DNA of 37,496 bases from a virus, in the IMG/VR virus record IMGVR_UViG_3300027969_000217, positions 1 to 37,496 of that record, one strand, 5' to 3'. The first letter of the stretch is position 1, and each line of letters opens with the position of its first letter. Of this stretch, positions 21,336-29,344 are shown piece by piece. Both the position numbers and the translations under genes were made by a program. The notes beneath the pieces are model-generated. The model had not been told where the DNA came from, made no database searches, and worked only from the letters and a program-made list of their open reading frames with translations.

Positions 21336-21624
21336 CAGATGGAGAAGTGGATACATGAGGCTGCAAGATGACACCTTCACTGGATACTTGACTCCAATTG
21401 GACAAGTACAAGATGTTGAGGTGACATTCAAGCTTAAAGCCATGCAGAAGATAATGGAAGCATCTGAGGACTTGCAAGTGGATGCGCCGAATGAGTATTT
21501 GATTGGAGCACTGCGCGACAGCGAAGAAGGATACAAGACTGCCGATGTGATCATCTACAACAAGGTTGTAAGATTGAAATTAACAGAGGAAGATATCAAG
21601 CGAAGCAAAACACTATCTTTGTAA
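21325..21624 (+). CDS. Small hypothetical protein
   Basis: A 99-residue protein from ATG 21325 (the frame is open from 21292). Beta-rich start (RWRSGYMRLQDDTFTGYLTPIGQVQDVEVTFKL) and a charged C-terminus. No family recognised. Its last codons contain the promoter element at 21614. Confidence 0.6.
   Translation: MAANRWRSGYMRLQDDTFTGYLTPIGQVQDVEVTFKLKAMQKIMEASEDLQVDAPNEYLIGALRDSEEGYKTADVIIYNKVVRLKLTEEDIKRSKTLSL
21614..21621 (+). promoter_or_regulatory. -7 element TATCTTTG for the packaging operon
   Basis: TATCTTTG lies 7 nt before ATG 21629, upstream of the small ORF, HAD-like gene and terminase genes. No good -33 TTTG is seen at 17-19 nt. It is a plausible start of the late packaging and tail transcript. 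Confidence 0.5.
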
Positions 21625-21628
21625 AACT

Positions 21629-21760
21629 ATGCCACTATTCCAAGGAGACTCGCCACAAATCATCCAGATGAACATCAAGAAGCTAATTGATGAAGGATAC
21701 TCACTTCAACAAGCGGTGGCAATAGCCAATGCTGAAGCTGCTAAGTTTAAGAAACGATGA
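21629..21760 (+). CDS. 43-residue small phage protein
   Basis: Short ORF (MPLFQGDSP ... IQMNIKKLIDEGYSLQQAVAIANAEAAKFKKR). The pattern of a short start, then N-I-K-K-L-I-x-E-G-x-x-x-x-Q-A-V-A-I-A, is one I recognise as a tiny conserved phage protein of unknown function. It is placed directly after a promoter and coupled by ATGA to the HAD-like gene, which supports translation. Confidence 0.7.
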   Translation: MPLFQGDSPQIIQMNIKKLIDEGYSLQQAVAIANAEAAKFKKR

Positions 21761-22071
21761 AGATATCTTTCGACATTGACGGAGTACTTGACACACCACA
21801 AGGCATAGCACTTGCTCGCAGGAAGATTGCCAATGGTGATCGCGTGTACATCATCACTGCAAGAAACGAATCAACGATGAGTGCGCGAGTGTATGAGATT
21901 GCAAAGGAGCTTGGCATCCCGAGGTTAAGAGTTTACTTCACCAATGGAGAAGATAAGTGGAAGACGATACAACGATTGGGCATTGAAGTGCACTACGATA
22001 ACAACGAGGAACAGATAACAAAAATCAAGGAGAACACTGATTCCAGAGCGGAGTTGGTGAGCTACGAATAA
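21757..22071 (+). CDS. HAD-like phosphatase domain protein
   Basis: A 104-residue protein with a minimal HAD fold: motif I FDIDGVLD (D6, D8), motif II IITAR (T34), a lysine in DKWKT (K67/K69) and a late acidic HYDNNEEQI (D81). HAD proteins hydrolyse phosphate from nucleotides or sugars. At this size there is no cap domain, so the substrate may be a polynucleotide or another protein. Similar small HAD proteins occur beside packaging genes in phages. Starts at ATGA. Confidence 0.75.
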   Translation: MKISFDIDGVLDTPQGIALARRKIANGDRVYIITARNESTMSARVYEIAKELGIPRLRVYFTNGEDKWKTIQRLGIEVHYDNNEEQITKIKENTDSRAELVSYE

Positions 22072-22091
22072 TACAGCACAAAAACAGCACA

Positions 22092-22397
22092 ATGGCGGCC
22101 AAGGACATTGAGAAGCATAAGTTCAAGAAAGGGCAGACAGGCAACCCTAATGGGAGACCTAAGAAGCTTCCCGAATTGGGCAAGCTTATGGCAGACATCT
22201 TGGGCGATGAGAAGAATGGATTAAGCACAGCTGAGCGCATCCTCAAGGCGATTGAAGCCAAGGCATTGCGCGGAGACATCAAGGCGGCGGAGATGCTGCT
22301 TGATCGCGGCTACGGCAAGCCCAAGCAAACGACAGACACCAACATCACAAGTTCTGAGCCATTGGTGATCATTCGCACAGAGCCCAAGAGTGAATGA
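22092..22397 (+). CDS. Probable terminase small subunit (DUF5681-like)
   Basis: A 101-residue protein immediately upstream of the large terminase gene, with ATGA coupling. The N-terminus FKKGQTGNPNGRPKK is the DUF5681 signature. The rest is helical (TAERILKAIEAKALRGDIKAAEMLLDRGYGKPKQ), typical of the DNA-recognition helices of proteins at the small-subunit position. It would bind the packaging site and hand DNA to the large subunit. Identified by motif and position. Confidence 0.75.
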   Translation: MAAKDIEKHKFKKGQTGNPNGRPKKLPELGKLMADILGDEKNGLSTAERILKAIEAKALRGDIKAAEMLLDRGYGKPKQTTDTNITSSEPLVIIRTEPKSE

Positions 22398-23671
22398 GCT
22401 ATACGCTGACGGAGACACAGACAGTTGCATTTGACCAGGCGATAAGTGGCGAGAAGCGAGTGATTGTCTTTGGCGGCGCGATTCGAGGCGGCAAAACATA
22501 CTGGCTGCTGCTCACGATCAGCCATCTTGCATTGCACTATGGAGGCAGTCGATGGGTTATAATTCGCAAGAGCTTACCTGACCTTAAGCGGACAACCTTC
22601 CCGAGCTTCACTGGATTGCTCGGTGATGGGTTGAACGCACATATTAAGAGTTGGAATCGAGATACCAATGTGGTGACATTCAACAACGGCAGTGAGCTCA
22701 TCTTCATGGCGGAAAGCTTTGACGAGGACAAAGACCTAAACAGGTTTCGTGGTCTTGAGGTGAACGGCGCAGGGCTTGATGAAGTCAACGAGCTGCAAGA
22801 GCCGACCTTCTACAAGGTGCAGGAGCGCATCGGTAGTTGGAACAAGGCACATGGCAAACCGCCAATCGTTTGCCTTGCAACGTGCAACCCTGCAAACAAT
22901 TGGGTGAAGTCCATCATCTACGACAGATATCGAGACAACAGCCTACCTGAGCGGTGGAGCTACATACCGAGTAAGATAACCGACAACCCACATATTCCTG
23001 CCGAGTACCTGGAGAGCTTAAAGGAGTTGCCACCGGTCCAGTATCAGCGATTCGTGGAAGGCGATTGGGATATCCTTGATGACGTTGCGAATCCGTTCTT
23101 GTACGAGTGGAAAGACGAGCAGCACATCGATGACAGTGTTGCACTTAATCGCAACATCCCGATCTTCATCTCAGTCGATTTCAACATCAACCCACTCTGC
23201 GCACTTGTCATCCAACAGCTACCGAGGGGCTGCGTGGTGGTTGATGAGATTAAGATTGAGAAGGGCAGCGTTGATGCGTTCTGCGATTACATTGAGCGAA
23301 TGGGTATCCCAATGGGCTTGCTGCGCATCACAGGCGATGCGATGGGCAAAGGTGGCACTGTGCAACAGCGAGACAACTCGAGTGCCTACACGCAGATTAA
23401 ACGGAGGTTGCATCTATCCGATTCGCAGATCATCATCCCGGCGAATCCAACCCACTACAACAGCCGCATCGATTGCAATGCAGCACTGCGCAAGTTGGAC
23501 ATCAGAGCCAACTCGGTTCGATGCAAGGGCTTCGTGTTCGATGCTAAGCAGGTGCAGTGCGATGCCAATGGCAGCATCATCAAGAGCAACAGAAGAATCT
23601 TATCCGAGCGTGCTGACTTCTTGGATTGTTTTCGTTACTTTGTCAACGCAATCTTAAAGAGATACCTATGA
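22394..23671 (+). CDS. terL: Terminase large subunit
   Basis: A 425-residue DNA-packaging motor. ATPase part: Walker A GGAIRGGKT (27-35), Walker B GAGLDE (D129, E130), coupling-motif-like LATCNP. Nuclease part (RNase H-like): D262 in ISVDFNINP, D315 in ITGDAMG, D408/D411 in ADFLDCFRYF. It pumps DNA into the prohead through the portal and cuts concatemers. The family resembles P22/Sf6-like terminases, consistent with headful packaging and a circularly permuted genome, but I infer that only loosely. Complete. Confidence 0.95.
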   Translation: MSYTLTETQTVAFDQAISGEKRVIVFGGAIRGGKTYWLLLTISHLALHYGGSRWVIIRKSLPDLKRTTFPSFTGLLGDGLNAHIKSWNRDTNVVTFNNGSELIFMAESFDEDKDLNRFRGLEVNGAGLDEVNELQEPTFYKVQERIGSWNKAHGKPPIVCLATCNPANNWVKSIIYDRYRDNSLPERWSYIPSKITDNPHIPAEYLESLKELPPVQYQRFVEGDWDILDDVANPFLYEWKDEQHIDDSVALNRNIPIFISVDFNINPLCALVIQQLPRGCVVVDEIKIEKGSVDAFCDYIERMGIPMGLLRITGDAMGKGGTVQQRDNSSAYTQIKRRLHLSDSQIIIPANPTHYNSRIDCNAALRKLDIRANSVRCKGFVFDAKQVQCDANGSIIKSNRRILSERADFLDCFRYFVNAILKRYL

Positions 23672-23997
23672 GCGTATGTTCACCATGTTATGATGCAGGC
23701 AGTTATGTGAACGCCTGCCTGACAGAGTTCAGCTTCGGCACATTGCCTGCCGATGACACAGAGTACATTGTTTGGCTGCAACACAATGCAACCAAGAAGA
23801 TAATGCAGTTCACTGCAACAACGGATGCGGAAGGCTACATCATCATTGAGGGCATTCAATTAGATCCACTTCAAGGCTACACGATATGGGCAACATTAGA
23901 CGGCGTACAGCAAGACATCACAGTAGATGGAGATATCTACACGTGCTTGTCATTCTCGGCTGCTTCGGTTGGGCAAAGTCCTGTGGTAATACCATGA
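23668..23997 (+). CDS. Small beta-rich hypothetical protein
   Basis: A 109-residue protein from an ATGA overlap with the terminase (the frame is open from 23626). Begins MSVCSPCYDAG, then YIVWLQHNATKKIMQF and TTDAEGYIIIEGIQLDPLQGYTIWATL, suggesting an Ig-like beta sandwich as in phage decoration or tail proteins. The C-SP-C pair recalls the cysteine-rich tail proteins downstream. Probably structural; not proven. Confidence 0.6.
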   Translation: MSVCSPCYDAGSYVNACLTEFSFGTLPADDTEYIVWLQHNATKKIMQFTATTDAEGYIIIEGIQLDPLQGYTIWATLDGVQQDITVDGDIYTCLSFSAASVGQSPVVIP

Positions 23998-24194
23998 GCA
24001 AGGTAGGCGCAATCATAAGAGGTTGGTGGTTCATGATCAGAGGCAAGAACAATGAGCTGAGCAAACCACGCACAGCCATCTGTGCTCTGTGCCAACACAA
24101 GGACAAGCGACTCAACACTTGCAAGGAATGCGGCTGCTTTCTTCCTGCTAAGACAAGAGTGGAGGATGCAGAGTGTCCATTCGGTTACTGGTGA
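23994..24194 (+). CDS. Zinc-ribbon small protein
   Basis: A 66-residue protein from ATGA. The C-terminal half is a compact zinc ribbon: CALCQHK ... CKECGCFLPAKTR ... CPFGYW, ending at the last tryptophan. Such proteins (similar to DUF6171-type) occur near packaging and tail genes of Bacteroidota phages. Function unknown. It ends 1 nt before the next ATG. Confidence 0.7.
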   Translation: MSKVGAIIRGWWFMIRGKNNELSKPRTAICALCQHKDKRLNTCKECGCFLPAKTRVEDAECPFGYW

Positions 24195-24195
24195 C

Positions 24196-24453
24196 ATGGC
24201 AGGCTTCATCCATGTTCAGACTAAGCTTATCCAGTTTATGGATACTGATGATGAACAGCTCAAGGACTTGACAGCTGAGGAGATTGGATGGACGGACTTA
24301 CTTGTTAACACGGACCAGATTAATTATGTGTTTGATGATAAGTTGGACACCATTATCATGATGCAAAACGGAAGCACACTATACGTTAAAGAATCAATAC
24401 ATGAAGTACATAACAGGATTAAAAGGACGACTGCGCTCTTTATTGGGCAGTAA
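24196..24453 (+). CDS. Small hypothetical protein
   Basis: An 85-residue acidic protein from ATG 24196 (the frame is open from 24082). It contains FIHVQTKLIQFMDTDDEQL and a strand-turn pattern TIIMMQNGSTLYVKESIHEVHNRI, the latter resembling flagellar- or PilZ-like small beta proteins that read a fixed Leu/Val strand. No family recognised. It overlaps the chaperone-like gene by 53 nt. Confidence 0.6.
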   Translation: MAGFIHVQTKLIQFMDTDDEQLKDLTAEEIGWTDLLVNTDQINYVFDDKLDTIIMMQNGSTLYVKESIHEVHNRIKRTTALFIGQ

Positions 24454-25027
24454 GAAGACCACGCACAACCTCGTTGAGGTATTCACGCACGAGGGCCACA
24501 CCTACTACCGGTTCCCGAAAGAAGTCAACCTACCACTGGAACGCTTCAGCATGTCGATGAGTCTGCTTGAGCGGTTGAGCTCTGGAGTCAGCGGAGCGGA
24601 GATGGAGCTTATACTTGGCGAGATGGAGAAGGCATTGGGCGCAGGCTTGAGCAATCCAAAGAATGCGGCACTGATTGGCGCATATATCCATGTGATACGT
24701 GAGCGGCATGATACGGTGATCCATCGAGACATCCTTCTCAACATTGCAGCCACTTGGATCATCAGAGATGACGAAGACCCGAACATCGTCAACAGCGACA
24801 TCCATAACTATAAGCTCGAGTTATTCGAGCAGCTGAGCAAGGGAGGTGCGAAAGATTTTTTCTCAAGCTTGGGTATCGATCCGCTGATGCCCTTGTTAAC
24901 TATGTCTCCCGAAGACTTTCAGATATTATGGGAGTACAACCTGGTACAGCAAAGAAATCTCAAAGAGTCCTTGTTCCGTCTGAATTCTCACCGAGAGTCA
25001 GGGCGCAAAAAGCAGGCGACTACATGA
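24401..25027 (+). CDS. Tail assembly chaperone-like protein (G-like)
   Basis: A 208-residue, mostly helical protein two ORFs upstream of the tape measure, the classic position of the lambda G/GT chaperone pair. It ends in a basic tail, RESGRKKQATT. At the end of the gene C AAA AAG (25006-25012) is in frame as a possible -1 slippery site, and the -1 frame is open to 25143. So a longer GT-like form of 247 residues is possible. The first 50 residues overlap or follow the previous gene closely; the start at 24401 is the only good ATG. Confidence 0.55.
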   Translation: MKYITGLKGRLRSLLGSKKTTHNLVEVFTHEGHTYYRFPKEVNLPLERFSMSMSLLERLSSGVSGAEMELILGEMEKALGAGLSNPKNAALIGAYIHVIRERHDTVIHRDILLNIAATWIIRDDEDPNIVNSDIHNYKLELFEQLSKGGAKDFFSSLGIDPLMPLLTMSPEDFQILWEYNLVQQRNLKESLFRLNSHRESGRKKQATT

Positions 25028-25143
25028 GGGAGCAGGTGATGATTCTTAGCGGTGGCAGCGTTGTGGAGTATAATGAGATGATGAATGGTGATGTTGACTT
25101 TTATTTGCGTAAATTTGAGGCCAACATCAAAGCTCAGAAGTAA
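25024..25143 (+). CDS. Short ORF / -1 frameshift extension of the tail chaperone (T-like)
   Basis: The frame encodes MREQVMILSGGSVVEYNEMM ... KFEANIKAQK. From ATG 25024 it would be a 39-residue peptide coupled by ATGA to the chaperone stop. In the -1 frame it can also be joined to the chaperone at C AAA AAG (25006-25012), adding 43 residues. The run-in ORF goes back to 24928. It ends in TAATG with the tape-measure gene. Either reading matches the second half of a G/GT system. Confidence 0.55.
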   Translation: MREQVMILSGGSVVEYNEMMNGDVDFYLRKFEANIKAQK

Positions 25144-27392
25144 TGGCAACAGCTACTATTCAAGTCGCTTATGAAGCGGAAACATCCAGTCTCAAGGCGA
25201 CAGTCAACGAGATCAATCAGATTAACGACAAGGTAGTAGAGGGAGCGCAGGAATCAGCTAAGAAGGTTAAAGGATTCTTCGCCAACATAGCAAGTTCATT
25301 CTCTGCTGCATTCAGCGGCGGCGAGGTTAAGAAGACACTCGACAACCAAGCGAAAGCCATCGACAACCTTGGTAAGTCTGGCAAGACATTAACTGGACAG
25401 CTAAGAGGATTAAAGCAGGAGCTTGCGAACTTAGAGATTGCAGGGCAAGAAGGAACGGCGGCTTTCAATCAGCTACTAGTTGCAGCGGCAAAGCTTGAGG
25501 ATCAGATTGGCGACACAAGAGCGAAGGTTAAGATACTTGCATCTGACACGTTTAAATTTGATGCGGCGGTAGGTGCGACACAAGCATTGGCTTCAGGCTT
25601 TGAGGTAGCTCAAGGAGCAGCGGCTTTGTTTGGTGGCGAGAGCGAAGACTTGCAGAAGACAATTGCTAAGGTAACAGCAGCGACTGCTATTGCAAATGGC
25701 GTTCAACAGCTTGCTGTATTGATTAAAGAGGAAAGCGCACTTAAGACTCAAATAGAGACAGGCGCACTTGCTGCATACAATGTTGTTGTAGGCACATCGA
25801 CAGGAGCATTGAAAGTCTTTCGCTTAGCATTGGCTGCGACAGGAGTTGGCGCACTTGTCATCGGATTAGTTGCCTTATATGAGAATTTCGATAAGGTTAA
25901 GCAGTTTGCATATAACGCGATACCAGGTCTTGAGTCGTTTGCCAATGGAGTCGGCAAGGTGGTTGATGCGGCTAAGAAGCTTGTCGGCATCGAAGACCCA
26001 AAGAAGTCTGAAGACAAGGTTGCCAAGTTGATTGAGTTGGAGACCAGACGAGTGCAAGCTCAAGAGTCAGCCATCACAAGACGAATCAACTTGCTTAAGG
26101 CGGAGAACAAAGACACGGCAGCACTGGAGATTCAGCGCGAGCAGATACTACTTGATTTCGCCAACAAGAAAGTGGCAGCTGTTAAGCAAGCAGGAACAGC
26201 AGCGGCAGCGGCAGGCATCGACACCGGCAAGGTATTGTTTGACTTAAGTCAAGAGATACTCGATCGTGAGAATGCTATTCAAGTGCTTAGGATACAGAAT
26301 GCAAGAACAGCAACAGCAAAGATTGAGACACTTGAAACAATTGCATTCAAAGGAACAGTTAGCCGTAAGGAAGAAGAGCTTAAGTTGAATACAAATGTAT
26401 CAAATTCATATCGTGAGCAGTTGCAAAAAGATAATGATTTACGCATTGCACAGCTCGAGCTTGATAAGTCAGTCAATGGAGAAAGCTTAGCTAACACAAT
26501 TGCTATTATTAAGGCGAAGGCAAAAGCGGAATCCGATGCACTTGGCTTGACTGAAGCAGATTCATTAAAGAGGCAGAAGATATTTGCTGATTCCGAGAAA
26601 GCCATCACGGATGCAACCAATGCAGAATTTCAAAAGAGGCAAGAACTCATTGACCAGTTTGTGCAACAGACCACACAGGCATTCACTGCACTTAACGAGT
26701 TGAGCCAAGTATCAACACAGTTACGACTTGAGGAGATACAAACAACAAGCGACAAAGAACTTGAGGCAATCAATAATAGCACAATGCTTGAGCGCGATAA
26801 GGTACAGAGTCGAATTGCATTGGAGAAGAAGAAGGCTGCGCAGATTGCGGAGATTAATCGAAAGCAAGCGGTGCAAGACAAAGCACTTGCAGTATTTAAC
26901 ATTGGCATCAGCACAGCGGAAGCCATCATGAAGTTCTTGGTTAAGCCAGGCGGCCCTGAAGGTATCGCTTTATCAGTGCTTGCAGGTATCACTGGAGCAG
27001 CACAAGCAGCGGCAGTATTAGCTAAGCCAATCCCTAAGTTTGAGCGAGGTGGATTGATTGGAGGTAGATTGCACAGCCAAGGAGGTACGCTGATTGAAGC
27101 GGAGCAAGGCGAGTACATGGTGAACAGAAGGCAGAGCGCAAAGCATCGCAGAGAACTGGATGCAATGAATACCTCAACGGAAGCCTTCCGCAGAATGATT
27201 GACGAGAAGTATGTGCGTCCTGCGCTGATGAGTTACTCGGCAGGCAGAAGAGGCAAGGACGGCATCACGGTGAACGCATCGCTTAACAGCAAGAGCATGG
27301 AGAAAGAGATGAGAGGTATGCGCAAGGACTTGAAGAATCGCAATGTGATTGTTAACATCAACCAACAAGATTCAAGATACTTATGGCAGTAG
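25143..27392 (+). CDS. Tail tape measure protein
   Basis: A 749-residue protein with long helical and coiled-coil stretches (about 1-130 and 290-600), rich in Ala, Lys, Glu and Gln, and a hydrophobic segment around 227-245 (LALAATGVGALVIGLVALY). The C-terminal FERGGLIGGRLHSQGGTLIEAEQGEYMVNRRQ is typical of Bacteroidota tape-measure proteins. It sets tail length (about 110 nm estimated from 749 residues) and may pass into the host envelope. The start is at TAATG; its end overlaps the next gene by 10 nt. Confidence 0.9.
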   Translation: MATATIQVAYEAETSSLKATVNEINQINDKVVEGAQESAKKVKGFFANIASSFSAAFSGGEVKKTLDNQAKAIDNLGKSGKTLTGQLRGLKQELANLEIAGQEGTAAFNQLLVAAAKLEDQIGDTRAKVKILASDTFKFDAAVGATQALASGFEVAQGAAALFGGESEDLQKTIAKVTAATAIANGVQQLAVLIKEESALKTQIETGALAAYNVVVGTSTGALKVFRLALAATGVGALVIGLVALYENFDKVKQFAYNAIPGLESFANGVGKVVDAAKKLVGIEDPKKSEDKVAKLIELETRRVQAQESAITRRINLLKAENKDTAALEIQREQILLDFANKKVAAVKQAGTAAAAAGIDTGKVLFDLSQEILDRENAIQVLRIQNARTATAKIETLETIAFKGTVSRKEEELKLNTNVSNSYREQLQKDNDLRIAQLELDKSVNGESLANTIAIIKAKAKAESDALGLTEADSLKRQKIFADSEKAITDATNAEFQKRQELIDQFVQQTTQAFTALNELSQVSTQLRLEEIQTTSDKELEAINNSTMLERDKVQSRIALEKKKAAQIAEINRKQAVQDKALAVFNIGISTAEAIMKFLVKPGGPEGIALSVLAGITGAAQAAAVLAKPIPKFERGGLIGGRLHSQGGTLIEAEQGEYMVNRRQSAKHRRELDAMNTSTEAFRRMIDEKYVRPALMSYSAGRRGKDGITVNASLNSKSMEKEMRGMRKDLKNRNVIVNINQQDSRYLWQ

Positions 27393-29344
27393 AATTAAAG
27401 TTCCTAATCGATGGAGCTGATAGAGGACAGCCGACCAATGCTGATGATTTCAGTGTTAACATAACTGAGGACACAGCAATCAACACTCGCATTGTATCCT
27501 TTGACAATGACCTTAAGTTTGTCGGTGGGATGTTTGATTACTTGTACAATCAGCTGATTGATACAGGTGGATGTTCACTGGTAGATGTTGAGGTGCAGTA
27601 CTTGTGCGCAGGAGTTTGGAAGCGATTGACATTAGGGTACATCATTATCAGCGAGTGCGCATTCCAATTGGATAAGTGCAGCGCATCAACAAAGCTATAT
27701 GACAATTCATTTAGCAGCAAGATTAACAACAATAAAAGCATCCCGTTCCCATTGAATGGAACTATAAGCAAGAACTTGCAGACGGTTGTGCCTCCAGTTC
27801 AGCGCAAGGTGCTAATGTTTAATCCTGCCACTGGAGCATATCAATATCCTTGCTATGGAGTTGGAGTGTACGATGCATTCAAGCAGCTTGTTAGTTGCAT
27901 GAGTGATAATCTTGTCGACTTCGATAGCAATTACTTTTCATTCGACTTCACAGCGGATGGCAATTTCATACTTGTGAGCACTGGTCTGTCGATTATCAAC
28001 GAGTCAAAGGATTCTGCAATCATTTCATTTGAGGAGTTATATACAGCACTCAACAAGAAGCTTCGACTTGGAATGGTAATTGAAACTCAATCTAACGGCC
28101 GTCCATTGCTTCGCATCGAGCCTGCATCATATTTCAATCAGCAAGGTGCTCAGGTAAATCTTTATGATCAGCCAAACATATTGCTTAAGTACGATGTTGC
28201 TCAGCAATTCGCATCAATCAACTTTGGCTCGAATCCATATCTTGAGCAGCATGAGTGCAACAATGGCGAGACGGCTTGCACGTTCTTTCAGAACTCTTTC
28301 AAAGGATTCCGAGATGAGACCTTTGGATTGATTGGTGAGTGCAACACAACGGCTGTGCTTAATCTTAGCAGTGATAAGGTTATATTCGATACAAACGTGA
28401 TTGAAGACACCTATGTGCACAGCAATGCAACTTATAACAATGATACTTTTATCATTGAGTCATATTGGTTTGTCGGTGAAGACCAAGGCTATGCACGGCA
28501 GTTCGACCCATACGGCATCGGGCAGACGGTATACAATGGCGGCTTCACAAATGACAACTCAGCTCTTAATTGGGTAGGTGGATATCCTAATGGTATATAC
28601 TCATATATCCAGGGCTTCGTACCTGGTAGCACTCAAGTTCAGGCAACGAGTAACTCAAGCCCATTACAATCATGGGGCATCAGCGATGTGTTCACATCTT
28701 ACTACCTAGCGACTTTCCGTCCTTATGTGAAGTTTGGCAATGAGATAATAGACCCGAGCAACAACTTTGACTTCTTTAAGTATACCGTACCATATACTGG
28801 CACTTATACATTCACAACCACAATTATTGTAAGTAATGTTTATGAAGCATATGCTGAGTTTGTGCGAGCTGATGGATCTGGAGCATTCATTCAAAGCTAC
28901 ATCGAGTTTCCTCCGATTATAGCTGACCCAATCACATTCATTGCTGTATGCACATTGACTTGGCAAGTGGTATGCAATGAAGGTGACCAGGTGACAGCAA
29001 ATGTTTGGGCCCGAGTGGATGATACTTTCCCTGCTGTTACCGCAACCATTGAAAACACCTATGACATATACACAACGCAGTTCGATGCAATAGGTGAGCC
29101 CTTCCCTAATGTATTGCAGCCTGTTGATCCTAACAGCATCAAGCGTTTCATCTATTCCTTCGACCGACCACTGCGAATGGAGGAGATTGAGGCGATACTC
29201 GACAACACCTCGAGGCCCATTAAGTTCGGGCAGTTCGATGACCCACTGCGAGTGATTGAGGGATACATCAACAAGGTAGACATCAAGAGCATCATCAAGC
29301 AAGATGCTTCCATACAACTTAAATCAAACAAGATACTTCGATGA
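27383..29344 (+). CDS. Tail tip / distal tail protein
   Basis: A 653-residue protein directly after the tape measure, where distal-tail and hub proteins are encoded. Beta-rich throughout with several Cys (GGCSLVDVEVQYLCAG; HECNNGETACTFF). Residues 420-560 (PYTGTYTFTTTIIVSNVYEAY ... TLTWQVVCNEGDQVTANVWA) look like a jelly-roll or carbohydrate-binding domain inserted in the protein. The last 60 residues (RPLRMEEIEAILDNTSRPIKFGQ) probably bind the neighbouring tail protein. Precise family not identified. ATGA overlap to the next gene. Confidence 0.7.
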   Translation: MAVELKFLIDGADRGQPTNADDFSVNITEDTAINTRIVSFDNDLKFVGGMFDYLYNQLIDTGGCSLVDVEVQYLCAGVWKRLTLGYIIISECAFQLDKCSASTKLYDNSFSSKINNNKSIPFPLNGTISKNLQTVVPPVQRKVLMFNPATGAYQYPCYGVGVYDAFKQLVSCMSDNLVDFDSNYFSFDFTADGNFILVSTGLSIINESKDSAIISFEELYTALNKKLRLGMVIETQSNGRPLLRIEPASYFNQQGAQVNLYDQPNILLKYDVAQQFASINFGSNPYLEQHECNNGETACTFFQNSFKGFRDETFGLIGECNTTAVLNLSSDKVIFDTNVIEDTYVHSNATYNNDTFIIESYWFVGEDQGYARQFDPYGIGQTVYNGGFTNDNSALNWVGGYPNGIYSYIQGFVPGSTQVQATSNSSPLQSWGISDVFTSYYLATFRPYVKFGNEIIDPSNNFDFFKYTVPYTGTYTFTTTIIVSNVYEAYAEFVRADGSGAFIQSYIEFPPIIADPITFIAVCTLTWQVVCNEGDQVTANVWARVDDTFPAVTATIENTYDIYTTQFDAIGEPFPNVLQPVDPNSIKRFIYSFDRPLRMEEIEAILDNTSRPIKFGQFDDPLRVIEGYINKVDIKSIIKQDASIQLKSNKILR

